From JBCCXZ01 sp965228005 (GTDB lineage Bacteria; Planctomycetota; Planctomycetia; Pirellulales; Lacipirellulaceae): a stretch of 64,000 nucleotides of DNA. Positions 41,616 through 50,171 of the stretch are shown here, piece after piece. A program made the position numbers and the translations under genes. How positions within the stretch are numbered: the stretch's first letter is position 1; every line of letters starts with the position of its first letter. Location: positions 1,240,001-1,304,000 of the forward strand of contig CBDDGV010000004.1 in assembly GCA_965228005.1 (NCBI GenBank), read 5' to 3'. The notes under the pieces were generated by a model, which saw only the letters and a list, made by a program, of their open reading frames with translations, did not search any database and was not told the origin of the DNA.

Positions 41616-42629
41616 ATGCTCATCGAACTCGCCGAACGCGCGATCGTGCCCGACGCCGCCCTCCGCGCGGGCATCCGCCGGCTGCTCCGCGCCCGCTTGC
41701 GGGAACTCGAGTCTGCCGGGCGGAGCCCCGAGGAAGACGCGTCCGCGTTCTCGGAGCAGTTCGCTACCGGGCCGATCGCCCTCGAGACCGACAAGGCCAA
41801 CGAGCAGCACTACGAGGCGCCGACCGACCTGTTCGTTGCCATGCTCGGAACCCGGCTGAAGTACAGCTGCTGCGTCTGGCCGGAGGGCACCGACACGCTC
41901 GATGCCGCAGAGGAGGCTATGCTGCGGCTCACCTGCCAACGGGCCGGTATCGCCGACGGCCAGCGGGTGCTCGACCTCGGCTGCGGCTGGGGTTCACTCT
42001 GCCTGTGGATCGCCGAGCAGTTTCCCGGCTGCGAGGTGACCGCTGTTTCCAACTCGCGGACGCAGAAGGCCTTCATCGACGGCCGCGCCGCAGAGCGGGG
42101 CTTGGGGAACCTCACCGTCCAGACGGCGAACGCCGCCGAGCTGAAACTCAGTGGCCCCTTCGACCGGGTCTGCTCGGTCGAGATGTTCGAGCACATGAAG
42201 AACTGGTCGGCGCTGCTTGCGAACGTTGCGGGCTGGATCGAGCCGGACGGGCGGTTCTTCGCGCACGTGTTCTGCCACGCCCGGCACTTCTACCCGTTCC
42301 AAGCCCGTGGCAAGGCGGACTGGATGGCCCGCCACTTCTTCACCGGCGGCGTGATGCCCCCGGCCGACGTATTCGACCGCCTAGAGGGGACGCTACAACC
42401 CATCCAACAATGGGAAGTGTGCGGCACACAGTACGCCCGCACCTGCCGCGCCTGGCTCGACAAGCTCGACGGCCTCCGTGACGAGGCGCTCGCGGCGCTC
42501 CGCGAAGCGCCAAACCCTCGCGTCGCGCTACAGCGTTGGCGGATGTTCCTCATGGCGTGCGAGGAGCTCTTCGCCTACGGCGGCGGGGGAGAGTGGTTCG
42601 TCCGCCACGCCCTGTTGGGTCGCGGCTGA
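41616..42629 (+). CDS. Second CFA-type SAM methyltransferase
   Basis: 337 residues, shorter than the upstream synthase and lacking its N-terminal domain. It has EQHYEAPTDLFVAMLGTRLK, YSCCVWPEG, VLDLGCGWGSLCLWIAEQF (SAM loop), SVEMFEHMKNW and FAHVFCHARHFYPF, typical of the mycolic acid cyclopropane/CFA-like methyltransferase group. The substrate is likely a membrane or lipid acyl chain. It begins at an ATG one base after the DUF1295 stop, which points to coupled translation. It ends the cluster. Confidence 0.85.
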   Translation: MLIELAERAIVPDAALRAGIRRLLRARLRELESAGRSPEEDASAFSEQFATGPIALETDKANEQHYEAPTDLFVAMLGTRLKYSCCVWPEGTDTLDAAEEAMLRLTCQRAGIADGQRVLDLGCGWGSLCLWIAEQFPGCEVTAVSNSRTQKAFIDGRAAERGLGNLTVQTANAAELKLSGPFDRVCSVEMFEHMKNWSALLANVAGWIEPDGRFFAHVFCHARHFYPFQARGKADWMARHFFTGGVMPPADVFDRLEGTLQPIQQWEVCGTQYARTCRAWLDKLDGLRDEALAALREAPNPRVALQRWRMFLMACEELFAYGGGGEWFVRHALLGRG

Positions 42630-42700
42630 GCTTGCCGATCCTCAGCTCTGCCCAGAGAATAACTGTGGCTTCCGCCATTCTGTTGGCGTTGTTCTGTTCC

Positions 42701-42773
42701 TGTGGGAGGCCTCTCCGAGGCCGATTACATTAACCACTGTGGAGCGTAATCGGGCTCAGAGAGCCCTCCCACA
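42701..42773. repeat. Palindromic intergenic element (REP-like)
   Basis: Arms of about 28 bases, TGTGGGAGGCCTCTCCGAGG onward (42701-42728) and its near complement at 42746-42773, are separated by 17 bases. A few mismatches interrupt the stem. It lies between the methyltransferase gene and the next gene; it has no T-run, so it is not a standard terminator, although the transcript would fold strongly. Confidence 0.75.
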
Positions 42774-42821
42774 ACACAGGCATCTTGTGTTTTCGAGAGG
42801 GTTGCTGAGGGAGGACTGACT

Positions 42822-43220
42822 GTGACTGCCGCATTGCTGATGCTTGCGTTGCTCGCTTCGTTTCAGGTTGCCGAACCCGAGACGCCAGCCAACGACGAAG
42901 CCCAGGCCGTTGCCGAAGAGATCGTCCGCATCCGCGAAGCCCTGGGCGGATCTATCGCGGACCCCGCGCCGAGGGACCCCGTCCCAAACGAAGGCCAGGC
43001 CAAGGCCCCGCGTGCCAAACGCCGTGGCGGCCTGCGGCCGCGGAAGCGGCACAACCCCGTCGCCCTGCTGCGCCAGACCGCGTTGCGGCTCGACATCGCC
43101 GCCCACCGTCTGGAGGTCGCCGCCCTCTACGAAGACGCTGACCGGCTCCGCGCCACGGCCCAAGGCCTACGCCTGTCCGCCCGCGGATTGGCCCCCGCCA
43201 GGGCCCCGGACAAGCCGTAA
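42822..43220 (+). CDS. Small exported helical protein, unknown
   Basis: 132 residues from a GTG at 42822 with a strong GAGGGAGG ribosome-binding site. Residues 1-16 form a short signal peptide. The rest is Ala/Arg-rich with an acidic helix (NDEAQAVAEEIVRIREALGG), a basic proline-rich linker and a second helix (LRLDIAAHRLEVAALYEDAD). I do not recognise the family. It is separated from the pilus operon by about 200 bases. Confidence 0.6.
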   Translation: MTAALLMLALLASFQVAEPETPANDEAQAVAEEIVRIREALGGSIADPAPRDPVPNEGQAKAPRAKRRGGLRPRKRHNPVALLRQTALRLDIAAHRLEVAALYEDADRLRATAQGLRLSARGLAPARAPDKP

Positions 43221-43426
43221 AACTGACACTCCCGGGCCATCGCCCGCGTTTGCGCACGCCGACGGTTCGTGCGCGGGCCGCGCAGATTGACACCCTATCC
43301 GGCGGCCATTAGCCTGGAAAACTGTAGGGGGAAGCTGCGCACACCCCCTAATCCCTTCCAACAAGAGCACTTCCGTCTCTCCCCCGCGGACAGACCGCGA
43401 AGCGGCGGCGAGCCCGAGGTTCCTGC

Positions 43427-45136
43427 ATGTCTAAACTCGGCGATTACCTCATCAAAAAGGGAATGCTCGGCCCCGAGCAGCTCCAAGAAGCCGAGACCGT
43501 CGCGAAATCTCGCAAGCTCCGCATCCAGGACGCGTTGACGCAGCTCGGCTACGTCGGCGCCGAGCAGATCGCCAAGTCGCTCGCCGACATCCACGGCTAC
43601 CAGTACTACGACCTGAACAACGCGCCGATCCCCCCGGCGGTGGTCGAGTTGGTCCCCGAGTCGGTGGCCCGCGAGAACAAGGTCATCCCGTTCTCCGTCG
43701 AAGACGAGAAGCTGATGGTGCTCGTCGCCGACCCCGACGACTTCGCCACGTTTGAGAAGCTCCGCTTCATCCTCAACCGCCAGATCGAAATCGGGCTCGC
43801 GACCGAGGCCGACATCAACGAGGCGATCAACCGCAACTACGGCCAGGTCGACGGCGAGAGCGCCGACTCGATGCTGCAGGAGTTCACGGACACGGCGATC
43901 GACTTCACCGAGACCGAGGACGACGACGGCGGCGGCGGCGGTGACGACGGCGATGTCGTCGACGAGACCAGCGCCCCCATCGTCCGGTTGGTGCAACTGA
44001 TGATCGGCGAGGCGGTGCAGCTCCGCGCCTCCGACATCCACGTCGAGCCGTTCGAAGACCGCGTGCGGATCCGCTACCGCATCGACGGCGTGCTGGTCGA
44101 GCGCGACAGCCCGCCCCGGCGTCTGCTGGGCGCCCTGCTCTCCCGCATCAAGATCCTCGCCAAGATGGACATCTCCGAGCGGCGCCGCTGCCAGGACGGA
44201 CGCATCAAGATCACCGCGGGCGGCAAGGAACTCGACCTCCGCGTGAGCATGCTGCCGACCAACCACGGCCAGTCGTGCGTGATGCGGCTCTTGGACAAAG
44301 ACAACATCAAGATCGGCGTCCGCCAGCTCGGCCTCTCCGAGCGAGACTTCCGCATCTTCCGCAACATCATCCGCCGCCCCAACGGCATCCTGCTCGTCAC
44401 AGGCCCCACCGGGTCGGGCAAGACGACCACGCTCTACGCGGCGATGAACGAGCTCAACCGGCCCGACCGCAAGATCATCACCGCCGAAGACCCGGTCGAG
44501 TACTACCTCCCCGGCATCAACCAGGTGGAGGTGAAGCACGGCATCGGGCTCGACTTCGCGAAGATCATCAAGGCGATGCTCCGCCAGGCGCCCAACGTGA
44601 TCCTGGTCGGCGAGATGCGCGACCACGAGACCGCCTCGATGGGCATCCAGGCCTCGCTCACGGGCCACTTAGTGTTCAGCACCCTGCACACGAACGACGC
44701 CCCCGGCGCGATCACCCGGATGGTCGACATCGGCGTGCCCGCCTACCTCGTGGCCGGCAGCGTGGTGGGCGTGCTCGCCCAGCGGCTGGTCCGCGTCAAC
44801 TGCTCTAAGTGCAAACAGCCCTACACGCCCACGGCCGCGCAGCTCAAGGCGGCCGGCGTCAGCGAAGAGAAGGCCGCCGGCGCCACGTTCATGAAGGGCA
44901 AAGGCTGCGACCACTGCGGCAAGGGCGGCTACCGGGGCCGGCTCGGCATCTTCGAGCTGATGACCATGACCTCGAAGGTCCGCGAACTGTCTTTCGCCGG
45001 GGCCCCCACCACCGAGATCCGCAAGGCCGCGGTAAGCGAAGGCATGACCACCCTTTACGACGACGGCATCCGCAAGGCCTGCGAGGGCATTACCACCATC
45101 GAAGAGGTGCTCCGCGTTTCCAAGAAGACCGAATGA
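43427..45136 (+). CDS. pilB: PilB/GspE-type assembly ATPase (first copy)
   Basis: 569 residues, cytoplasmic motor for pilus or pseudopilus extension. An N-terminal MshEN-type domain (GDYLIKKGMLGPEQLQEAET) is followed by an Asp/Gly-rich linker near residues 163-180 (EDDDGGGGGDDGD). The ATPase core has DIHVEPFEDRVRIRYRIDG, Walker A GPTGSGKTTT near residue 326, the Asp box ITAEDPVEYY, Walker B VILVGEMRD and the His box STLHTNDAPG. A tetracysteine zinc site is present: CSKC and CDHC. It heads the pilus operon; a second PilB-type ATPase lies two genes downstream. Confidence 0.93.
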   Translation: MSKLGDYLIKKGMLGPEQLQEAETVAKSRKLRIQDALTQLGYVGAEQIAKSLADIHGYQYYDLNNAPIPPAVVELVPESVARENKVIPFSVEDEKLMVLVADPDDFATFEKLRFILNRQIEIGLATEADINEAINRNYGQVDGESADSMLQEFTDTAIDFTETEDDDGGGGGDDGDVVDETSAPIVRLVQLMIGEAVQLRASDIHVEPFEDRVRIRYRIDGVLVERDSPPRRLLGALLSRIKILAKMDISERRRCQDGRIKITAGGKELDLRVSMLPTNHGQSCVMRLLDKDNIKIGVRQLGLSERDFRIFRNIIRRPNGILLVTGPTGSGKTTTLYAAMNELNRPDRKIITAEDPVEYYLPGINQVEVKHGIGLDFAKIIKAMLRQAPNVILVGEMRDHETASMGIQASLTGHLVFSTLHTNDAPGAITRMVDIGVPAYLVAGSVVGVLAQRLVRVNCSKCKQPYTPTAAQLKAAGVSEEKAAGATFMKGKGCDHCGKGGYRGRLGIFELMTMTSKVRELSFAGAPTTEIRKAAVSEGMTTLYDDGIRKACEGITTIEEVLRVSKKTE

Positions 45137-45411
45137 CCGGGCATCCGGTGGGACAAGCTATCGACACTATGTGCTTGCAAGCCTTGAGTTTATGCACGCC
45201 TTTGCAAATACTGGGGGATAGCGGGGGTCGACCGATCGACGGGTGCTCCTCGACCGCTTCACCCGGCCGAAGAACCCTCCAACAGGAACAGCCGAGCCGC
45301 CGCCGGAACAGCGGCTCAACGCAGGATCACACCACGCCGCCGCTGCGCGGCTAGCCAACTACCGCCGCGCGCGTGCCGTCGCGCGGAAACGAAGAAACCT
45401 AAGGGCCGCCG

Positions 45412-46518
45412 ATGGGCACCATCCTGATCGACAAGCTGCTCTCGGCCCAGGTGAAGCAGGGCGCCAGCGACCTGCACATCACCGTCGGCCAGCCCCCCGT
45501 GCTGCGGCTCAGCGGCCGGATGCAGAAGCTCAAGACCAAGGTCCTCGAGCCGGCCGACACCATGGCGCTCATGAAGAGCATCACGCCCGACCGCTGCCAG
45601 CAGGAGTTCCAAGAGACCGGCAGCACCGACTTCGGTTTTGCCTTCGGCGACCAGGCCCGCTTCCGCGTGTCGGTCTTCCGCCAACGGGGCAACGTCGCCT
45701 TGGTGCTGCGGCAGATCCCGGTCGAGCTGTTGACGATGGACCAGCTCAAGGTCCCGCCGGTGTTCAAGGACCTGATCCTCAGGCCCCGCGGGCTGGTGCT
45801 GGTGACGGGGCCGACGGGTTCCGGCAAGTCGACCTCGCTCGCGGGGATGATCGACTACATCAACGGGCTCATCGACCACCACATCATCACGATCGAAGAC
45901 CCGATCGAGTTCTACCACAACCACCGCAAGAGCACGGTCAACCAACGCGAGGTGGGGACCGACGTCACCTCCTTCGCCGAGGCCATCCGCCGCGCCCTGC
46001 GTCAGGACCCCGACGTAATCCTGGTGGGCGAGCTCCGCGACCTCGAGACCATCGAGGCCGCCATCACCGCCGCCGAGACGGGCCACGTCGTCTTCGGCAC
46101 GCTGCACACCTCCAGCGCCGCGGGCACCATCAACCGCATCATCGACGTCTTCCCGACCAACCAGCAGGACCAGATCCGCACCCAGCTCGCCACGGCCATC
46201 ATCGGCATCCTCGCGCAGCAGCTCATCCCCAAGATCGGCGGCGGCCGAACGGCCGCGTTCGAGACGCTGGTGGTCACGCCCGGCATCGCCAACCTCATCC
46301 GCGAGAACAAGGTCTTCCGCATCACCTCGGCCATCCAGACCGGGTCGCGTCACGGCATGCAGCTGCTGGACGACCACCTGTTCGAGCACTGGAAGAACGA
46401 GGTCTGCACCAAGGAGGACGTGCTCGGCAAGGCCAACATGCCCGACGACCTCGCGAAGCGGATCGCCGCCGCCGAGCGGGGCGCCTTCGACGACAGCCCC
46501 GAAGACCAGGCAGACTAG
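45412..46518 (+). CDS. pilT: PilT-type retraction ATPase
   Basis: 368 residues, the usual PilT length. It has an N-terminal PAS-like half with ASDLHITVGQPPVLRLSGRM, Walker A GPTGSGKSTS near residue 132, ITIEDPIEFYH (Asp box), VILVGELRDLET (Walker B) and GTLHTSSAAGTINRIIDVFP (His box). LRQDPDVIL and AIIGILAQQL are PilT-like rather than PilB-like, and no cysteine zinc site is present. It drives pilus retraction, supporting a true type IV pilus rather than only a secretion pseudopilus. A gap of 275 bases separates it from the first pilB and contains no gene. Confidence 0.93.
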   Translation: MGTILIDKLLSAQVKQGASDLHITVGQPPVLRLSGRMQKLKTKVLEPADTMALMKSITPDRCQQEFQETGSTDFGFAFGDQARFRVSVFRQRGNVALVLRQIPVELLTMDQLKVPPVFKDLILRPRGLVLVTGPTGSGKSTSLAGMIDYINGLIDHHIITIEDPIEFYHNHRKSTVNQREVGTDVTSFAEAIRRALRQDPDVILVGELRDLETIEAAITAAETGHVVFGTLHTSSAAGTINRIIDVFPTNQQDQIRTQLATAIIGILAQQLIPKIGGGRTAAFETLVVTPGIANLIRENKVFRITSAIQTGSRHGMQLLDDHLFEHWKNEVCTKEDVLGKANMPDDLAKRIAAAERGAFDDSPEDQAD

Positions 46519-46577
46519 CAGCTCAAACCAAACCAGGCGCCGCCCCGCAACCCCACACGCCCCACCAGCTACGCACC

Positions 46578-48299
46578 ATGGCTCTCCGTCGCATCGGACA
46601 AGTACTCGTCGACCTCGGATACATCTCCGACGAACAGCTCGAGCTGCTCGTCGACGAGCAGCAGCAGCGCCCCGGCCAGCTCTTCGGCCAGGTCGCGATG
46701 GACATGGGCCTGATCAACGACGACCAGCTCGCCCAGGCGCTCGGCGAGCAGATGTCGCTCCGCACCGTCTCGGTCGGCGACCTCACGATCGAGAACGACG
46801 TCATCGAGCGGGTCGCCGAGCCGATGGCGCAGATGTACCGGATCATCCCCACCGAGTACGACGAGGGCAGCAACACGCTGACGGTCGCGATGTGCGACCC
46901 GCAGAACCTCAGCGTGCAGGACGAGCTCCGCACGTTCCTCGGCTACAACGTGAAGGTGGTCGTCGCCACCGAGCCGGCCGTGCTCAAGGCCCTCGAGCGG
47001 TACTACGGCGAGAACACCGACAGCGTTGAGAGCATCGTCTCCGAGATGGAGGACGACAAGGCCCTCGCCGCCGCGGTCGCAGAGGCGGAGGGCGGCGCCG
47101 TCGACCTCACCAGCGTCGAGGCCCTGGCCGACAGCGCCCCGGTCCGCAAGCTGCTCAACATGGTGCTCCTGCTGGCGATCAAGGACCACGCGAGCGACCT
47201 CCACTTCGAGCCGTTCGAGGACGAGTTCCGCATCCGCATCAAGGCGGACGGCGTGCTCTACGAGATGGTCCCCCCGCCCCGCCACCTCGCCTTCGCGATC
47301 ACCACCCGCATCAAGGTGATGGCCAACCTCGACATCGCCGAACGCCGGCTCCCGCAAGACGGCCGCATCGAGCTCCACGTCGGCGGCCACCCGGTCGATC
47401 TCCGCGTGAGCGTCCTGCCCACCATGTTCGGCGAGAGCGTCGTCATGCGGGTCCTCGACCGCTCGGTCGTGTCGCTCGACCTGCAGAACGTCGGCATGAA
47501 CGACGCGACGATGGAGATCTTCCGCAGCGCCATCGCCAAGCCCAACGGCATCGTGCTCGTCACCGGACCCACCGGTTCCGGCAAAACAACAACGCTCTAC
47601 TCGGCGCTCAACGAGCTGAACAAGATCGACGACAAGCTCATCACTACCGAGGACCCGGTCGAGTACGACATGGAGGGCATCATCCAGGTGCCCATCGACG
47701 CCTCGATCGGCAACACCTTCGCCGCGTGCCTGCGGGCCATCCTCCGGCAGGACCCCGACAAGATCCTCGTCGGCGAGATCCGCGACCTCGAAACCGCCGA
47801 GATCGCCGTGCAGGCCTCGCTCACCGGCCACATGGTGTTCAGCACCCTGCACACCAACGACGCCCCCAGCACGGTCACGCGTCTGAAGGACATGGGCGTG
47901 CCGGTCTTCCTCATCTCCGCCACGGTCGAGGCCATCCTCGCCCAACGCCTCGTGCGCCGCGTCTGCATGGCCTGCCGCGAGGAGCACGTCCCGGGCCGCG
48001 AGATCCTGGAAGACCTCGACCTCACCACCGACGACATCAAGGGCAAGAAGTTCTACCGCGGGGCCGGCTGTGAGACCTGCAACAATACCGGCTACAAGGG
48101 CCGCGTAGGATTGTTCGAGCTGATGATCATGAACAACGAGCTCCGCGACATGGTCATGAAGAACGCCTCCACCGACGAGCTCCGCGACTGCGCCGAGAAG
48201 CACGGCATGGTCACCCTGCGGGCCGCCGGCATGCGGGCCGCGCTGGAAGGGATCACCTCCGCCGAAGAAGTCATCCGCGAGACCATCGTCGACGGTTAA
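46578..48299 (+). CDS. PilB/GspE-type assembly ATPase (second copy)
   Basis: 573 residues from ATG 46578; the same frame is open for 445 codons upstream but those are a shadow of pilT. It has an MshEN domain (IGQVLVDLGYISDEQLELLV), SDLHFEPFEDEFRIRIKADG, Walker A GPTGSGKTTT near residue 329, ITTEDPVEYD, Walker B ILVGEIRD, STLHTNDAPS and the zinc cysteines CMAC and CETC. It is clearly a paralogue of the ATPase at 43427 rather than a tandem duplicate, since linkers and N-termini differ. Two extension motors in one operon may serve different substrates or growth conditions. Confidence 0.93.
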   Translation: MALRRIGQVLVDLGYISDEQLELLVDEQQQRPGQLFGQVAMDMGLINDDQLAQALGEQMSLRTVSVGDLTIENDVIERVAEPMAQMYRIIPTEYDEGSNTLTVAMCDPQNLSVQDELRTFLGYNVKVVVATEPAVLKALERYYGENTDSVESIVSEMEDDKALAAAVAEAEGGAVDLTSVEALADSAPVRKLLNMVLLLAIKDHASDLHFEPFEDEFRIRIKADGVLYEMVPPPRHLAFAITTRIKVMANLDIAERRLPQDGRIELHVGGHPVDLRVSVLPTMFGESVVMRVLDRSVVSLDLQNVGMNDATMEIFRSAIAKPNGIVLVTGPTGSGKTTTLYSALNELNKIDDKLITTEDPVEYDMEGIIQVPIDASIGNTFAACLRAILRQDPDKILVGEIRDLETAEIAVQASLTGHMVFSTLHTNDAPSTVTRLKDMGVPVFLISATVEAILAQRLVRRVCMACREEHVPGREILEDLDLTTDDIKGKKFYRGAGCETCNNTGYKGRVGLFELMIMNNELRDMVMKNASTDELRDCAEKHGMVTLRAAGMRAALEGITSAEEVIRETIVDG

Positions 48300-48498
48300 C
48301 CACTACTACGAGAACCCCAAGACCGCTGAAAGACGCCTCTCCGAGGCCCGTACCGCCCCCAAAGCCAGCGTCGGCCAACCGGGCGAAAACGCCACATTCC
48401 GTGCAACAAACCCCGACCAGCGCGTAGAATAATCCAGCTAGGCGGAAGGCCCCCGGGCCCGCCCCGCCGGCAGCAACCGCCAGTCCTCCGGTGACGCG

Positions 48499-49830
48499 AT
48501 GCCGACTTTTCAATTCAAAGCGATGGACTCGACCGGCGCCGAGATCAAGGACGTCATCGAAGCGGCCACCGAGGAAGACGCCCAGGCCACCATCCGGCAG
48601 ATGGGCTACTTCGTCACCGATATCTCGGAGAAGAAGAACCGCAAGAAGACCCAGGCCGGCGGCGGCGGGGGCAAGAAACGCGGCTTCGTCTTCGGCGGCG
48701 TCAAATCCAAGGACCTCACCGCCTTCACGCGGCAGCTCTCCATCCTGCAGGACGCGGGCCTGCCGATCCTCCGCAGCCTCCGCATCCTCGGCGAACAAGC
48801 CAAGCCCGGCCGGCTGAAGTACTCGCTCGAAGACACCTGCGAAGCCATCGAGAGCGGCGACACCCTCTCGGAGGCCATGGCCAAGAGCCCCAAGGCCTTC
48901 GACCGCCTCTACGTGAACATGATCAAGGCCGGCGAAGCGGGCGGCGCCCTGGAGATCATCCTCCAGCGGCTGGCCGACTTCAAAGAACGCGCCGAGAGCC
49001 TCAAGCGCAAAGTCAAGGGCGCCCTGATCTACCCGATCGTCGTCGTCTCCGTCGCCGTCGGCATCTTGACCTTCATCATGATCAAGATCGTCCCGAGCTT
49101 TCAGGAGATCTTCGCCGACTTCGAGCTTGAGCTGCCCACGATGACGGTCGCCCTCATCGGCGTCTCCGAGTGGTGCGTCGAGTACTGGTACCTCATCCCC
49201 GGCATACCGATCTCGATCTGGCTCACGATCAAGCTCATCCGCAAGTTTAAACACGGGCGGATGGGCTGGGACCAGTTCATTATCAAGGTGCCCATCTTCG
49301 GGGCGCTCATCGAGAAGAACATCATGGCCCGCACCTCGCGGACCCTCGGCACGCTCATCTCCAGCGGCGTGCCCATCCTCGAGGCCCTCACCATTACACG
49401 CGAGACCTGCGGCAACGGCGTCTTCGAGAAGCTCTACCTGAAGGTGAGCGAGCGCATCCGCGAGGGCGACGCCATCGCGCAGCCCATGAAGGAGTACTCC
49501 GCGCTCTCCTTCCACCCCGTCGCCGCGTTGTTCTGGATCGCCTTCATCGGCGGCCCGATCGGCCTGCTGATCTACATGCTCAAGTACCGCCAACGCGTCG
49601 TGGACGACATCGTGGTCAACATGGTCGACGTCGGCGAGGAGACGGGCGAGCTCGACACGATGCTCTACAAGGTGGCCGACACCTACGACGAAGAGGTCGC
49701 CGTGCTCACCGACAGCCTGACCAAGCTGATGGAGCCGCTGCTGATCATCTTCCTCGGCGGGGCCGTCGGCTTCATCGTGATCGCGTTGTTCCTCCCGCTG
49801 GTGGACCTGATCAACGGCCTGACCGGGTGA
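48499..49830 (+). CDS. pilC: PilC/GspF inner-membrane platform protein
   Basis: 443 residues with the two GspF repeats. The first has FTRQLSILQDAGLPILRSLR and the YPIVVVSVAVGILTFIMIKI helix; the second has RTLGTLISSGVPILEALTIT, MVDVGEETGELDTML and a final FIVIALFLPLVDLING helix. It is the membrane platform that couples ATPase motion to pilin polymerisation. Between the two halves of the second repeat lies an insertion with an extra hydrophobic segment (FHPVAALFWIAFIGGPIGLL) of about 45 residues that standard PilC lacks; I believe it occurs in other planctomycetes, but this was not checked. Confidence 0.93.
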   Translation: MPTFQFKAMDSTGAEIKDVIEAATEEDAQATIRQMGYFVTDISEKKNRKKTQAGGGGGKKRGFVFGGVKSKDLTAFTRQLSILQDAGLPILRSLRILGEQAKPGRLKYSLEDTCEAIESGDTLSEAMAKSPKAFDRLYVNMIKAGEAGGALEIILQRLADFKERAESLKRKVKGALIYPIVVVSVAVGILTFIMIKIVPSFQEIFADFELELPTMTVALIGVSEWCVEYWYLIPGIPISIWLTIKLIRKFKHGRMGWDQFIIKVPIFGALIEKNIMARTSRTLGTLISSGVPILEALTITRETCGNGVFEKLYLKVSERIREGDAIAQPMKEYSALSFHPVAALFWIAFIGGPIGLLIYMLKYRQRVVDDIVVNMVDVGEETGELDTMLYKVADTYDEEVAVLTDSLTKLMEPLLIIFLGGAVGFIVIALFLPLVDLINGLTG

Positions 49831-50171
49831 TCCGAGTGCGGATTGCGGAATGCGGATTGGCGGCCACCCGTGCCGCTGGCTGCTGGCCGGCCAGTGCCAA
49901 CAGGCCCCAGGAGCACGGAATTGTCCCACGCCCCGCTGTGCGATTGTGCAACACCCGCGGGGCACGATTCCGGCCCGTTGGGGCCCCAACCCGGGCCTTG
50001 CGGCTAGCACCGATCGCCCGGGACGCGTACGCACAACTACTTTTCGGAACCGGCTTTAGCGACCAGAATAGCCCCGGACCCGGCGTCCGCTGCCGCACCA
50101 CGCATGCATTGCGCACGGCATTTGCTTCAGTAATCCCCCATACATACCCGTCCCCGCGAGGGAGGACCGTT
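49831..50171. other. Gap between pilC and first prepilin gene, with short tandem repeat
   Basis: No gene is supported. At 49838-49860 three tandem 7-8 base units occur (GCGGATT, GCGGAAT, GCGGATT). The rest is GC-rich with short hairpins and ends with GGAGG, the ribosome-binding site of the prepilin gene, at 50161-50165. Confidence 0.5.

Noticed and set aside
43287..43315. TTGACA box as promoter for the pilus operon
   Set aside because: The -35 match is perfect, but no acceptable -10 lies at 16-18 bases, so a promoter call is not supported.
45243..46577. 445-codon open extension upstream of the second PilB start
   Set aside because: It overlaps pilT in another frame and has Arg/Pro/His-rich shadow composition; the real start is ATG 46578 with the MshEN domain.
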